Of a DNA stretch of 29,647 nucleotides, positions 22,312-29,647 are shown one piece after another; position 1 is the stretch's first letter, and each line of letters opens with the position of its first letter. Origin of the DNA: JAFARZ01 sp035651595. GTDB taxonomy: Bacteria; Actinomycetota; Actinomycetes; Streptosporangiales; Streptosporangiaceae. The stretch covers positions 1-29,647 of the forward strand of contig DASRFJ010000164.1 in NCBI GenBank assembly GCA_035651595.1. The letters are read 5' to 3'. The position numbers and the translations under genes were made by a program. The notes beneath the pieces were generated by a model. It ran no database searches. It saw only the letters and a program-made list of their open reading frames with translations, and was not told the DNA's origin.

Positions 22312-25006
22312 CGAGGGCCGGACCGGTGAACTCGTGGATCCCCGGGCCCGCGTCGAAGACCGCTTCCTCGGCGCCCAGCGCACCCAGATAGGCCGCGACG
22401 GAAACCGGCGGCCGCCCGGAACCGTCCCGCACCCGGCCGGGCGCGGCACTTGGCACACGTACGCTCGCGGTGGCGTTCGGCGGAACCTCCACCCGGTAGG
22501 TGAGCTGCTCGCCGTTCACTTCCCAGCCCGCGCGCACCGTCCCGCGCACCGACCGGTAGGCGCCGCGGGCCCATCGCACCGACGGGCCGGGGTGCGGCCG
22601 CAACAGCAGATCGCCGAACCCGGCGGTGCCTGGCGCCTGGTCGATGCCGAGCAGGAAGCGGTACAGCCATTCGCCGACCGAGCCGAGCGAGTAGTGGTTG
22701 AACGAGTTCATCGCGGGGGACTGGAAGCCGTTCTCGGCGGTCCAGCCGTCCCAGCGCTCCCAGATCGTGGTCGCGCCGTGGTCGGCCATGTACCGCCAGG
22801 ACGGCAGCGACCGCTGTTCCAGCAGGCGCCACGCCACATCGGAGTATCCGCAGGAGCTGAGCACCGGCAGCAGGTAGCCGACGCCGGTGAACCCGGTGGT
22901 CAGCCGCCAGCCCGCGGCCTCGATCGCGGCGACCAGATGCGACGCCGCCGCCGCGCACAGGTCGAACGGGATCAGCCCCATGTGCAGCGCCAGCACGTAC
23001 GCCGTCTGGGTGCCGGAGACAACCCGTCCGTCCGCCGTCACGAACGCGTCGCTGAACGCCGAGCCGATCTTGGCGCGCAGCGCTCGGTACCCCGCGGCGT
23101 CGTCCGCCCGCCCCGCCGCGAGAGCGATCTCTGCCATCAGCGCGGCGTCGTGCGCCCAGTAGGCGGTGGCGAGCAGCTCTGGCGGTGTCTGGTCGGGGCC
23201 GGGGGTCAGCCAGTCGTTGTAGCTGTTGCCGAGCTCGCGGGTGCGCAGGTAATCCGGGTTTGCCTGCTCGATGAAGTCCATGAACGCGGTCATCGCGCCG
23301 AAGTGCCGCCGCAGTACCGTCCGGTCCCCGTACATCTTCCACATCGTCCACGGGATGATCACCCCCGCGTCGCCCCAGGCCGGCGCGCCGGGCCCGCGCG
23401 CACCGGGCCCGCGCGCACCGGGCCCGCGCGCGCCGAGCAGCGGCGCGATGTCGGTGAACGCGCCGGACGGAAGCTGCGCGTCGGCCACGTCGTCCAGCCA
23501 TTTGCCGAAGAACGCGGCGACGTCCCGGTTGTAGCAGGCGGTGCGCGCGAAGATCTGCGCGTCGCCGAGCCAGCCCAGCCGCTCGTCCCGCTGCGGGCAG
23601 TCGGTGGGGATGCTGATGAAGTTGCCGCGCTGTCCCCAGTCGATGATCTCGGACAGCCGGTCCAGCCAGGGTTCGGCCGACTCGAACGTGCCGGCCACGC
23701 CGATGTCGGAGTGGACGACGCGAGCCACCATGTCGGAGACGTCGCTGGTGATCTCCGCATACCGGAAACCGTGCTGGGTGAACCGCGGCTCGAGCACGGC
23801 CGGCCCGCCGGGCAGCACGTATTCGTCGGTCTGGCGCGCAGTGCGCAGGTTCTCGGTGTACAGCGACCCGTCGGCGTCGAGCACCTCGGCGTGCCGCACG
23901 CGCACCACGGTGCCGGCCGGCCCGTCGGCGCGCAGCCTGACCCATCCCGGCAGGTTCTGGCCGAAGTCGACGATCTGCCGCCCGTGCGCGTCACGGCTGA
24001 TCGCGGCCGGCCCGATCTCCTCGGTGACCCGGATCGGCGGCCCCGGGTCGGCGAGGACCGGTACCGCGTCAAGGTCACGGCACCGGACGGGGAGCCAGCC
24101 GGCCCCCGCGGCGAATCCGGGGGCGTCCCAGCCCCGCGGCTCGAGGCTCGGCTCCTCCCGGGAGCCCATCATCAGGTCGGCGTGCCGGATCGCGCCCACC
24201 GTGGCCTGCCAGCGTTCGTCGGTGCCGACCCGCTGCTCGGCGCCGTCCGCGAACGTGATCACGAGCTGGGCGAGCAGTTCCGGCGCGGTGCCGTAGTGGG
24301 CGCCGGCCCGCTTGGCGTCGAATCCGACGAACCCCGCGTACCAGCCGTCGGCGAGGATGGCGCCGAGCACGTTCTCCCCGAGAACGAGCAGCCCGGTGAC
24401 GTCATACGCCTGGTACAGCACGCGCCGCGTGTAGTCGGTCCAGCCTGGGGTCAGGAACCCGTCGCCGACCCGCTGGCCGTTCAGCCGGGCCTCGTACAGG
24501 CCGAGCGCCGTCACGTACAGCCGGGCCGAAGCCATGGGCCGGTCCACGCTGAACGCCCGCCGCAGATAGGGCGCCGGGTCCAGTGCCTTGGCGAGCGGAT
24601 CGACCGGTCCGGCCCCGGTCGGCGGGGTGACGCGGTCCCGTGCCCGGTCCAGGCCGATCCAGGATGCGTGCCAGCCTCCGGCCGGGTCCAGCTCCACCTC
24701 GAACGCGGCCCAGTCGCTCCACTCCGAGAGGTCCCCGGCGGCATCCCGCACGCGCACCCGCCACGTGTACCGGCGGCCGCGGACCAGCGCGGGACCGTCG
24801 ACGGCAACGTCCACGCAGTCACCGGACTCGACCTGCCCGCTGTCCCAGAAGAGCGTTCCCGGCGAGTCGAGCCACGGCTCGTTCCGATAAAGCTCGAGGT
24901 GGTAGGCGCGCTGGGGGGAGCCCGGCACCCAGCTCAGCCGGACGCGCTCGGGGGCCACGGCGAGCGGGTCGACCAGATAGGCGCACCGCAGATCGTGAGG
25001 GATCAA
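22292..25006 (-). CDS. Alpha-L-rhamnosidase, GH78
   Basis: Inverting hydrolase of 904 residues that releases terminal L-rhamnose. An N-terminal beta-sandwich (RLSWVPGSPQRAYHLELYRNEPW) is followed by the Bac_rhamnosid_N region (ARLYVTALGLYEARLNGQRVGDGFLTPGWTDY), a concanavalin-like domain (IVDFGQNLPGWVRLR), an alpha/alpha-barrel with PTDCPQRDERLGWLGDAQ carrying the catalytic acid Glu, and GATTIWERWDGW with the catalytic base Glu; a C-terminal beta domain ends the protein. There is no signal peptide, so it acts on imported substrate. The TTG start at 25006 shares TTGA with the permease stop and has AAGGAG about 10 bases upstream. An open frame to 25813 is antisense-like run-on over the permease and is rejected. 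Catalytic residues are intact. Confidence 0.9.
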   Translation of the reverse strand: MIPHDLRCAYLVDPLAVAPERVRLSWVPGSPQRAYHLELYRNEPWLDSPGTLFWDSGQVESGDCVDVAVDGPALVRGRRYTWRVRVRDAAGDLSEWSDWAAFEVELDPAGGWHASWIGLDRARDRVTPPTGAGPVDPLAKALDPAPYLRRAFSVDRPMASARLYVTALGLYEARLNGQRVGDGFLTPGWTDYTRRVLYQAYDVTGLLVLGENVLGAILADGWYAGFVGFDAKRAGAHYGTAPELLAQLVITFADGAEQRVGTDERWQATVGAIRHADLMMGSREEPSLEPRGWDAPGFAAGAGWLPVRCRDLDAVPVLADPGPPIRVTEEIGPAAISRDAHGRQIVDFGQNLPGWVRLRADGPAGTVVRVRHAEVLDADGSLYTENLRTARQTDEYVLPGGPAVLEPRFTQHGFRYAEITSDVSDMVARVVHSDIGVAGTFESAEPWLDRLSEIIDWGQRGNFISIPTDCPQRDERLGWLGDAQIFARTACYNRDVAAFFGKWLDDVADAQLPSGAFTDIAPLLGARGPGARGPGARGPGAPAWGDAGVIIPWTMWKMYGDRTVLRRHFGAMTAFMDFIEQANPDYLRTRELGNSYNDWLTPGPDQTPPELLATAYWAHDAALMAEIALAAGRADDAAGYRALRAKIGSAFSDAFVTADGRVVSGTQTAYVLALHMGLIPFDLCAAAASHLVAAIEAAGWRLTTGFTGVGYLLPVLSSCGYSDVAWRLLEQRSLPSWRYMADHGATTIWERWDGWTAENGFQSPAMNSFNHYSLGSVGEWLYRFLLGIDQAPGTAGFGDLLLRPHPGPSVRWARGAYRSVRGTVRAGWEVNGEQLTYRVEVPPNATASVRVPSAAPGRVRDGSGRPPVSVAAYLGALGAEEAVFDAGPGIHEFTGPALDVRSRF
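23385..23429 (-). repeat. Three in-frame 15-bp tandem repeats in the rhamnosidase gene
   Basis: Three copies of GCACCGGGCCCGCGC (the first with one change) encode GARGP on the minus strand, expanding a loop just before PAWGDAG in the catalytic barrel. Confidence 0.85.
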
Positions 25007-25863
25007 AGTTTGGTGGCTCCTTCGGTGAGTCCGGAGACGAAATAGCGCATGGTGATGCCGACGAGGAGGAACATCGGCAACGTGGCGAGCACGAACGCGG
25101 CGAACACCGAGCCGCCGCCGGTCAGGTTGAGGCCGAAGCTGCCGACGAACTGCTGCACGCCGAGCGAGATCGTGGCCTTGTGCGGATCCTGGATCACGAT
25201 GTACGGCCACAGGTAGTCGCCCCACACGTTGATCGTGACCAGGATCGCGCCGGTCGCCAGCACCGGCCTGGTCAGCGGCACGACGATCCGCGCCAGCACC
25301 TGCGGCTCGGTGCAGCCGTCGATGCGGGCGCTCTCCAGCAGCTCCGGCGGTATCTGATCGAAGAAGCCGCGGAAGATCAGCACGAGCAGCGGCTGCGCGG
25401 TGGCCGAGTACGGCAGCACCAGCGCCCACCAGGTGTTGAACAGGTGCAGCTTCTGGATGGTGAGGAACAGCGGGATCAGGGTCAGCGTCGACGGGATCAG
25501 CAGCAGGCCGATGTAGGCGAGGAACAGCACGCCCTTGCCGCGGAAGCGCAGTTGCGAGAACGCGTACGCGCCGAGCGCGGCCGACGTGACACCGATCGCG
25601 ATGGACAGCGCGGCGACGATGACCGTGTTGAGCAGCTGCTGGGAAATGCCAGACCACGCCTGGCTGTAGTTCTGGTAATCGAACTGCGTGAACAGCGAGA
25701 ACACGCCGCTGCTGAAGATGTTCCGGCCGCTCTTCAGCGAGTTGGACAGCACGAAGACGATCGGGAACCAGGTCATCAGCACGATGACCAGCCCGGCCAG
25801 GGCGGCGACCCAACCGTAGCGGGGTCGCCGCCGCTGGCCGACGGTCATGGCAGAACGAACCAT
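25003..25863 (-). CDS. Carbohydrate ABC transporter permease (MalG/CUT1 type)
   Basis: Inner-membrane permease of 286 residues with six predicted helices. The EAA loop ESARIDGCTEPQVLARIVVPLTRP contacts the ATPase. The end, VFAAFVLATLPMFLLVGITMRYFVSGLTEGATK, is typical of MalG-like subunits. ATG 25863 lies 11 bases after the binding-protein stop with a weak GAG ribosome site; an in-frame GTG at 25893 would overlap that gene. Its stop overlaps the rhamnosidase TTG. With the other permease and the lipoprotein it forms a sugar importer that lacks its own ATPase gene. Confidence 0.9.
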   Translation of the reverse strand: MVRSAMTVGQRRRPRYGWVAALAGLVIVLMTWFPIVFVLSNSLKSGRNIFSSGVFSLFTQFDYQNYSQAWSGISQQLLNTVIVAALSIAIGVTSAALGAYAFSQLRFRGKGVLFLAYIGLLLIPSTLTLIPLFLTIQKLHLFNTWWALVLPYSATAQPLLVLIFRGFFDQIPPELLESARIDGCTEPQVLARIVVPLTRPVLATGAILVTINVWGDYLWPYIVIQDPHKATISLGVQQFVGSFGLNLTGGGSVFAAFVLATLPMFLLVGITMRYFVSGLTEGATKL

Positions 25864-25873
25864 GTTTCTCGTT

Positions 25874-27397
25874 TCAGTACTTGCTGAGGTCAACGTGGTT
25901 TTGCGTGGCCCAGGACTGCGCCGAGCTGGTCAGCAGCGACTGCCACTGGCTGGCGAAGGCCGAGTAGGTCATCGACCCGTTGACGTAGGACTGGACCAGC
26001 CGCATGCCGGAGTTGGTGGCCGCGGTGGACAGCACGTCGTCGAGGACCACGTCGATCACCGTGGGCACCTTGCCGCTGGGCACCAGGCCGGGCAGGCCCG
26101 GCAGGTTGACCGTCGGTCCGCCCGGCTCGGTCGGGATGTAGGAGCCGCTGCCGCTGATCTTGAGCCAGTAGCCGAGGTTCTGCGGGGTGAACAGCCAGGC
26201 CATGAAGTTCATGACCGTCGCGGTCTTGGCCGGGGTCATCGTGCTGTCGGCCCGCTGTGAGGTGATGCTCCATTCGCCGTTGCCGTTGGGGCCGCCGATG
26301 ACGCCGAGCGTCGAGGTGCCGAGCCCGAGCGGCGTCGAGGCGTTGGTGATGGGCGGCTCGGGGAACACCCCGTACTTACCGGTGTAGCCGGCGGAGTCGA
26401 GCTGCGGGATCCACCAGCTGCCGCCCCACAAGATGCCGACCTTGCCCTGGATGAGCATGGACTGCGGGCTCAGCGGGGGAGTGGTGGTGTTCGGGTTCGA
26501 GCACGCGTCATAGGTGCTCTGCCCGCCGGCGGAGAAGCTGGTCAGCTGGCCGAGCAGCTTCCACACCTCCGCGTAGCGGGGGTTGGTCATGGAGATGATG
26601 CCCTTCTGGATGCCGACGGCGACATCCAGGCCGTTGGTCACCTGGGCGTGGTTGACGTCGAACTGGCTGACCTGGCTGGCGAGCAGGGACGAGGTGGCCA
26701 GCCGCTCGAACCAGGACGGGTTGCACGGCGCGCCGGTGGTGAACAGGAACGGCGTGATGCCGGCCGCCTTCAGCTTGCCGAGATCGGTGAGGAAATCGGC
26801 CCACGTGGTCGGCGGGGCGGCGATCCCGGCCTTGGTGAACGCGGCGTTGCTGTAGAACATGCCGGTCTCGACGTTCGAGCCGAGGACGATGTCGATGTCA
26901 CCGTTCGGTGAGGTCATGTACGGGACGGTGCTCGGGGTGAACAGGCTGAGCCAGCTCGTGTTCCCTGGCACGTACGGGTTCGGCTTTTGCAGGTAGGACT
27001 TGATGTTCTGGAGCAGGCCCTGCGGCAGCGCGCCCGAGGTCACCGGGCCGTACTGTTCCCAGACGATGTCCGGGGCGGCGCCGCCGGACGCCTGGCTTTC
27101 CATCGCCGCGTTGGCCTGGGTGATGCCGGTGGTGTTGTTCGGCAGCCACTGGACGGTGACGTTCTTGTGCGCCTTCTCGTACTGCTGGGTGAGCTGCTGG
27201 AGCCCGGCGTTGTCGGCCGCGGTGATCGGGCCGGTGTTGGGCGGCAGCACCGCCTTGATCGTGACCGGGGCGTTGCTGCCGGAGGCCGAACCGCCGGAGC
27301 CGGAGCTGCCGGAGGAGCATCCCGCGGCCAGCAGGCCGGCGGCGAGCAGGACCAGCAGTGTTCTTCGCTGGTTGTAACGTTCCAACACAAGGTGCAT
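25874..27397 (-). CDS. Extracellular solute-binding lipoprotein (CUT1 family)
   Basis: Substrate-binding protein of 507 residues. Signal peptide RRTLLVLLAAGLLAAGC has a lipobox ending at Cys27, followed by a Ser/Gly-rich linker, so it is anchored on the outer face of the membrane. The mature part is a two-lobe SBP_bac_1-type fold, with a first strand TIKAVLPPN and segments such as WADFLTDLGKLKAAGITPFLF and GKVGILWGGSWWIPQL. It is somewhat longer than usual (about 430). The start is ATG 27397, with GGAGG about 11 bases upstream. It would deliver a rhamnose-containing glycoside to the flanking permeases, inferred from the co-transcribed GH78. It sits between the two permease genes rather than first. 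Confidence 0.9.
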   Translation of the reverse strand: MHLVLERYNQRRTLLVLLAAGLLAAGCSSGSSGSGGSASGSNAPVTIKAVLPPNTGPITAADNAGLQQLTQQYEKAHKNVTVQWLPNNTTGITQANAAMESQASGGAAPDIVWEQYGPVTSGALPQGLLQNIKSYLQKPNPYVPGNTSWLSLFTPSTVPYMTSPNGDIDIVLGSNVETGMFYSNAAFTKAGIAAPPTTWADFLTDLGKLKAAGITPFLFTTGAPCNPSWFERLATSSLLASQVSQFDVNHAQVTNGLDVAVGIQKGIISMTNPRYAEVWKLLGQLTSFSAGGQSTYDACSNPNTTTPPLSPQSMLIQGKVGILWGGSWWIPQLDSAGYTGKYGVFPEPPITNASTPLGLGTSTLGVIGGPNGNGEWSITSQRADSTMTPAKTATVMNFMAWLFTPQNLGYWLKISGSGSYIPTEPGGPTVNLPGLPGLVPSGKVPTVIDVVLDDVLSTAATNSGMRLVQSYVNGSMTYSAFASQWQSLLTSSAQSWATQNHVDLSKY

Positions 27398-27425
27398 GTA
27401 TCTCTTACCTCCGGTGGGGGTCCGG

Positions 27426-28349
27426 TTAGCGCGTTCTGGGACGGAGCGCTCGCATGACGATGAGCGTGAAGATGAGCATGGCGACGAACAGCAGGGTGCC
27501 GATCGCCATGCCGTAGCCGTACTGGTCGTTCTGGAATGCGGACTGGTACATGTCCAGGCCCGGCACCAGGGTCGATGTGCCAGGTCCGCCGTTGGTGAGC
27601 AGCAGGATCGGCACGAAGTTCTGCACCGCGAAGATGCCGGACAAGATCACCACGATCCGGAACTGCGGCAGCAGCAGCGGGATGTCGATCGCGAACACCC
27701 GCTTCACCGGGCCGAGGCCGTCCAGCCTGGCGGCGTCGAGCACGTCCTTCGGCAGGTTCTGCAGCCCGCCAAGGAAGATCAGGAAGCCCAGGTTGGAGAT
27801 CCACGGGAAGCCGATCAGCAAGATGCCGGCCAGCGCGAGGTGCGGGTCGGCATACCAGGTCGGCTGCGACAGGCCGAGCGCGCCCAGGATCCGGTCGACC
27901 AGGCCCGACCCGGGCTGGAGCAGGTAGTTCCAGACCTCGATCAGCACCAGCGGGGGCAGCACGATCGGCAGCACCAGGACGTACTTGGCGACGGCGCCCG
28001 CCCGCCTCGGCATGTGCATGACCACTTCGGCGGCGGTGAACTGAGCGACCAGGGTGATCGCGATGCTGCCGCCCACCAGGATGCCGAGGTTCTTTACCTC
28101 CATGCCGAACGCCGGCGATTGGAGGTACTGCTTGAACTGGGAGATCCCGGCGTAGGTGGGCGGGGAGAAGCCGTTCCACTGGTAGAAGCCGCCGATCAGG
28201 CTCCGGACGGCGGGGTAATAGCTGAACACGCCGATCAGCACCAGGCTCGGCAGCAACAGCATGCCCAGCACGGCGCGGTAAGGACGGTAGCGCGCCAGGG
28301 ACAAGCGGCTGCTCACCCCTCGCCTCATACCCATGAACGCGACGTCCAT
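27426..28349 (-). CDS. Carbohydrate ABC transporter permease (MalF/CUT1 type)
   Basis: Permease of 307 residues with six helices. The first reads LGMLLLPSLVLIGVFSYYPAVRSLIGGFYQWNGF, and the EAA loop is DAARLDGLGPVKRVFAIDIPLLLPQ. FVPILLLTNGGPGTSTLVPGLDMYQSAF is characteristic of MalF-like subunits. ATG 28349 has AAGGA 8 bases upstream. It is the first gene of the leftward sugar operon, 85 bases from a divergent AraC regulator that probably controls it. Partner of the MalG-type subunit. Confidence 0.9.
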   Translation of the reverse strand: MDVAFMGMRRGVSSRLSLARYRPYRAVLGMLLLPSLVLIGVFSYYPAVRSLIGGFYQWNGFSPPTYAGISQFKQYLQSPAFGMEVKNLGILVGGSIAITLVAQFTAAEVVMHMPRRAGAVAKYVLVLPIVLPPLVLIEVWNYLLQPGSGLVDRILGALGLSQPTWYADPHLALAGILLIGFPWISNLGFLIFLGGLQNLPKDVLDAARLDGLGPVKRVFAIDIPLLLPQFRIVVILSGIFAVQNFVPILLLTNGGPGTSTLVPGLDMYQSAFQNDQYGYGMAIGTLLFVAMLIFTLIVMRALRPRTR

Positions 28350-28402
28350 GGCCTGATCCTTCGCGGTATCCGCTGGTCAACGATAGGATCTGATACGCAA
28401 GA

Positions 28403-28420
28403 ATTAGCACAAAATTAGCA
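28403..28420. promoter_or_regulatory. Direct repeat ATTAGCA x2, likely AraC activator site
   Basis: ATTAGCA at 28403-28409 and 28414-28420, 11 bases apart, in the 85-base gap between the divergent AraC and permease genes. On the minus strand one copy (TGCTAAT) overlaps the -35 position of a TATCGT -10 box with 17-base spacing, as expected for an activator. TAGCAT at 28416-28421 could be the -10 of the AraC gene, allowing autoregulation. Confidence 0.5.
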
Positions 28421-28434
28421 TCGGAGTAATCCTG

Positions 28435-29385
28435 GTGAGTGACGAGCCCCCGCTTGGGACCAGCCAGGGACTCTTCCACTTCACCGAGGGCACGGTGGCC
28501 TACGCCGGCCCGTACCTGCACGATCATGACAGCCCGGTGCACACGCACAGCTTCGTGGAGATCGCCTTCGCGGTCCGCGGCGCCGCCATTCACAACTGCC
28601 TGGCCGGCCGGCGCCCGGTGCGGCGCGGCGACGTCATCCTGCTCCGCCCGGGCGTCTGGCACGGCTACGAGCAGTGCGGGCCCGTCGAGATGTACAACTG
28701 CTGTTTCAGCAGCGAGCTGCTCCGCCGCGAGCTCGCCTGGACCAGGGAGGACCCGCTGCTCGGGTACCTGCTGTGGGCCGGGCCGTACTCGCCGGCCGGC
28801 CGCGGGGTCTTGATGACCAGCCTGTCGCCGGACGTGTTCGACGAGTGCCTGACCCATCTCGACGCGCTGGCGGCGCTGCGGCACGAGCCGGTCGAGCGGC
28901 ACCGGGGCGACATCGTGGGCCGGCTGGCACTGCTGTTCAGCCAGCTAGGCCAAGCGGTCGACGGGGAGCTGGTCGACGAGGCACGGCCAGCCGGGTCGGC
29001 CGGGACGGCCGGGTTGGCCGGGTCGGCCCGGCCGGCCATCGGGCACGCGATGCGGCTGCTGGAGGCGGACCTGGCCCGGCAGTGGACGCTCTCCGACCTG
29101 GCCGGCGAGCTGCACCTGACCCCAGGCCACCTCGTCCGGCTGTTCAAGGCCGCCACCGGCCTGCCGCCCATGGCCTACCTGGCCCAGCTCCGCGCCGAAC
29201 ACGCCGCCGTCCTGCTGCTGCACTCCGATGAGCCGGTCACCAGCATCGGGCGCGCCGTGGGTTGGGCCGACCAGAACTACTTCGCCCGTCGCTTCAAGGC
29301 CCACTACGGGCTGAGCGCCACCACCTACCGCAAGCGCTTCGCCGTCCACGCCGCCACCCTCCACCAAGCCGTATCCGCGACCTGA
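28435..29385 (+). CDS. AraC-family regulator with AraC-type cupin sensor
   Basis: A 316-residue regulator of the sugar operon it diverges from. The sugar-binding cupin (about 10-170) shows LHDHDSPVHTHSFVEIAFAVRG and GDVILLRPGVWHGYEQC. The C-terminal double helix-turn-helix (about 205-305) shows WTLSDLAGELHLTPGHLVRLFKAATGLPPMAYL and SIGRAVGWADQNYFARRFKAHYGLSATTYRKRF. The linker contains an Ala-Gly tripeptide repeat encoded by 9-bp tandem units. The start is GTG 28435 with GGAG 9 bases upstream. The effector is probably rhamnose or the imported glycoside (inference). Confidence 0.9.
   Translation: MSDEPPLGTSQGLFHFTEGTVAYAGPYLHDHDSPVHTHSFVEIAFAVRGAAIHNCLAGRRPVRRGDVILLRPGVWHGYEQCGPVEMYNCCFSSELLRRELAWTREDPLLGYLLWAGPYSPAGRGVLMTSLSPDVFDECLTHLDALAALRHEPVERHRGDIVGRLALLFSQLGQAVDGELVDEARPAGSAGTAGLAGSARPAIGHAMRLLEADLARQWTLSDLAGELHLTPGHLVRLFKAATGLPPMAYLAQLRAEHAAVLLLHSDEPVTSIGRAVGWADQNYFARRFKAHYGLSATTYRKRFAVHAATLHQAVSAT
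28990..29034 (+). repeat. Five 9-bp tandem repeats in the AraC linker
   Basis: GCCGGGTCG, GCCGGGACG, GCCGGGTTG, GCCGGGTCG and a degenerate GCCCGGCCG lie head to tail and in frame. They encode an Ala-Gly-x linker between sensor and DNA-binding domains. Confidence 0.8.
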
Positions 29386-29530
29386 CAGGCACCCCGCCGC
29401 CGGCGTTCCCGTCACGCGCGTCAGACTTTGCGGACGAGCGGCCGGCGGATGGGCCTCGATAGCGTGGCGGATTACCCCTTTGTGGTAGCGGGATCCCTGT
29501 TCACGAGGGCCGGTCTTCCACGAAGCCATG

Positions 29531-29632
29531 ATGTCGCTGCGGGTGACGCCGTACCGGCGTGAAAATGGGGTGGTGGTGCTGCTCGTGACGTCGTTTTGCC
29601 CTTGGTGCGGTCGAGGCCGTCACGAAGCCTGA
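29531..29632 (+). CDS. Possible small CPWCG-motif protein
   Basis: A 33-residue open frame starting MSLRVTPYRRENG (a second ATG lies one codon earlier, at 29528) and ending with SFCPWCGRGRHEA. The CxxC motif with a hydrophobic VVVLLV strand before it resembles a tiny zinc ribbon, but there is no ribosome site and no context, since the window ends 15 bases later. It could be chance. The stretch 29386-29530 shows no other feature. Confidence 0.25.
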   Translation: MSLRVTPYRRENGVVVLLVTSFCPWCGRGRHEA

Positions 29633-29647
29633 TGCTGGGAGCCGACT

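Noticed and set aside
21452..25045. A 1197-residue plus-strand open frame antisense to the rhamnosidase and GH3 genes
   Set aside because: Its composition is the Arg/Pro/Gly-rich pattern produced by reading high-GC genes on the opposite strand. It crosses two genes with clear family motifs and has no recognisable domain.
25007..25813. Upstream extension of the rhamnosidase frame
   Set aside because: It lies wholly inside the permease gene in another frame. The TTG at 25006, with its ribosome site and TTGA overlap, explains the real start.
27040..28902. A 620-residue minus-strand open frame spanning the binding protein, permease and AraC genes
   Set aside because: It overlaps three well-supported genes in other frames and has no domain.

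Overview
The window is high-GC throughout. Codon third positions are so GC-rich that long spurious ORFs lie antisense to most genes. Together with a DUF222/HNH (13E12-type) nuclease, a GT87 mannosyltransferase, an RskA-type anti-sigma factor and several apparently leaderless starts, this points to an actinobacterium, probably a soil or plant-associated filamentous form. The genus cannot be read from the sequence. No tRNA, rRNA, CRISPR array, insertion sequence or phage gene is visible.

Layout, left to right. (1) 66-5767: a secreted CHRD-type protein, an unrecognised protein, a GT87 membrane glycosyltransferase, and divergent from it an OmpR-type response regulator with its histidine kinase; then an NmrA-type NAD(P)-binding protein divergent from a LysR regulator (5922-6821). 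(2) 6884-7181: a collapsed ligD (NHEJ) remnant. (3) 7146-10844: a tight leftward five-gene run of an aminoglycoside-phosphotransferase-like kinase, a polysaccharide deacetylase, two GNAT acetyltransferases and a hemerythrin-domain protein. (4) 11097-17925: accessory metabolic genes (a frameshifted MTHFR-like gene, a cyclase-family hydrolase, a SAM methyltransferase, an AraC regulator divergent from a saccharopine-dehydrogenase-like oxidoreductase, a GNAT enzyme, a hotdog thioesterase), interspersed with decayed fragments of GNAT, EthD, TetR and Nudix genes. (5) 18084-20078: the DUF222/HNH protein, preceded by a perfect 22-bp palindrome. (6) 20132-20697: an RskA-like anti-sigma remnant. (7) 20710-29385: a sugar-uptake and glycoside-hydrolysis locus. 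It comprises CUT1 permease, lipoprotein substrate-binding protein, second permease, GH78 alpha-L-rhamnosidase and a broken GH3 glycosidase, all leftward, with a divergent AraC regulator.

How the genes work together. The last region is a coherent catabolic operon. The ABC importer would bring in a rhamnose-containing oligosaccharide or glycoside, GH78 would remove rhamnose, and GH3 would once have removed a second sugar. The AraC protein probably activates the operon from a direct repeat in the shared promoter. No ATPase is encoded, so a shared MsiK-type ATPase elsewhere is expected. The two-component pair probably controls itself, and perhaps the GT87 gene, through an 11-bp tandem repeat.

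The most distinctive property of the window is gene decay. At least seven genes are frameshifted, truncated or internally deleted. They include a GH3 gene with TGA in place of a conserved Trp and no catalytic Asp, and an anti-sigma gene whose last frameshift coincides with a CCGG tetranucleotide run. Several short tandem repeats, in coding and non-coding DNA, suggest slippage as one source of change. I did not find a clearly new multi-gene system. The best leads are the regulatory repeats and palindromes, the altered HNH site and the pseudogene pattern.
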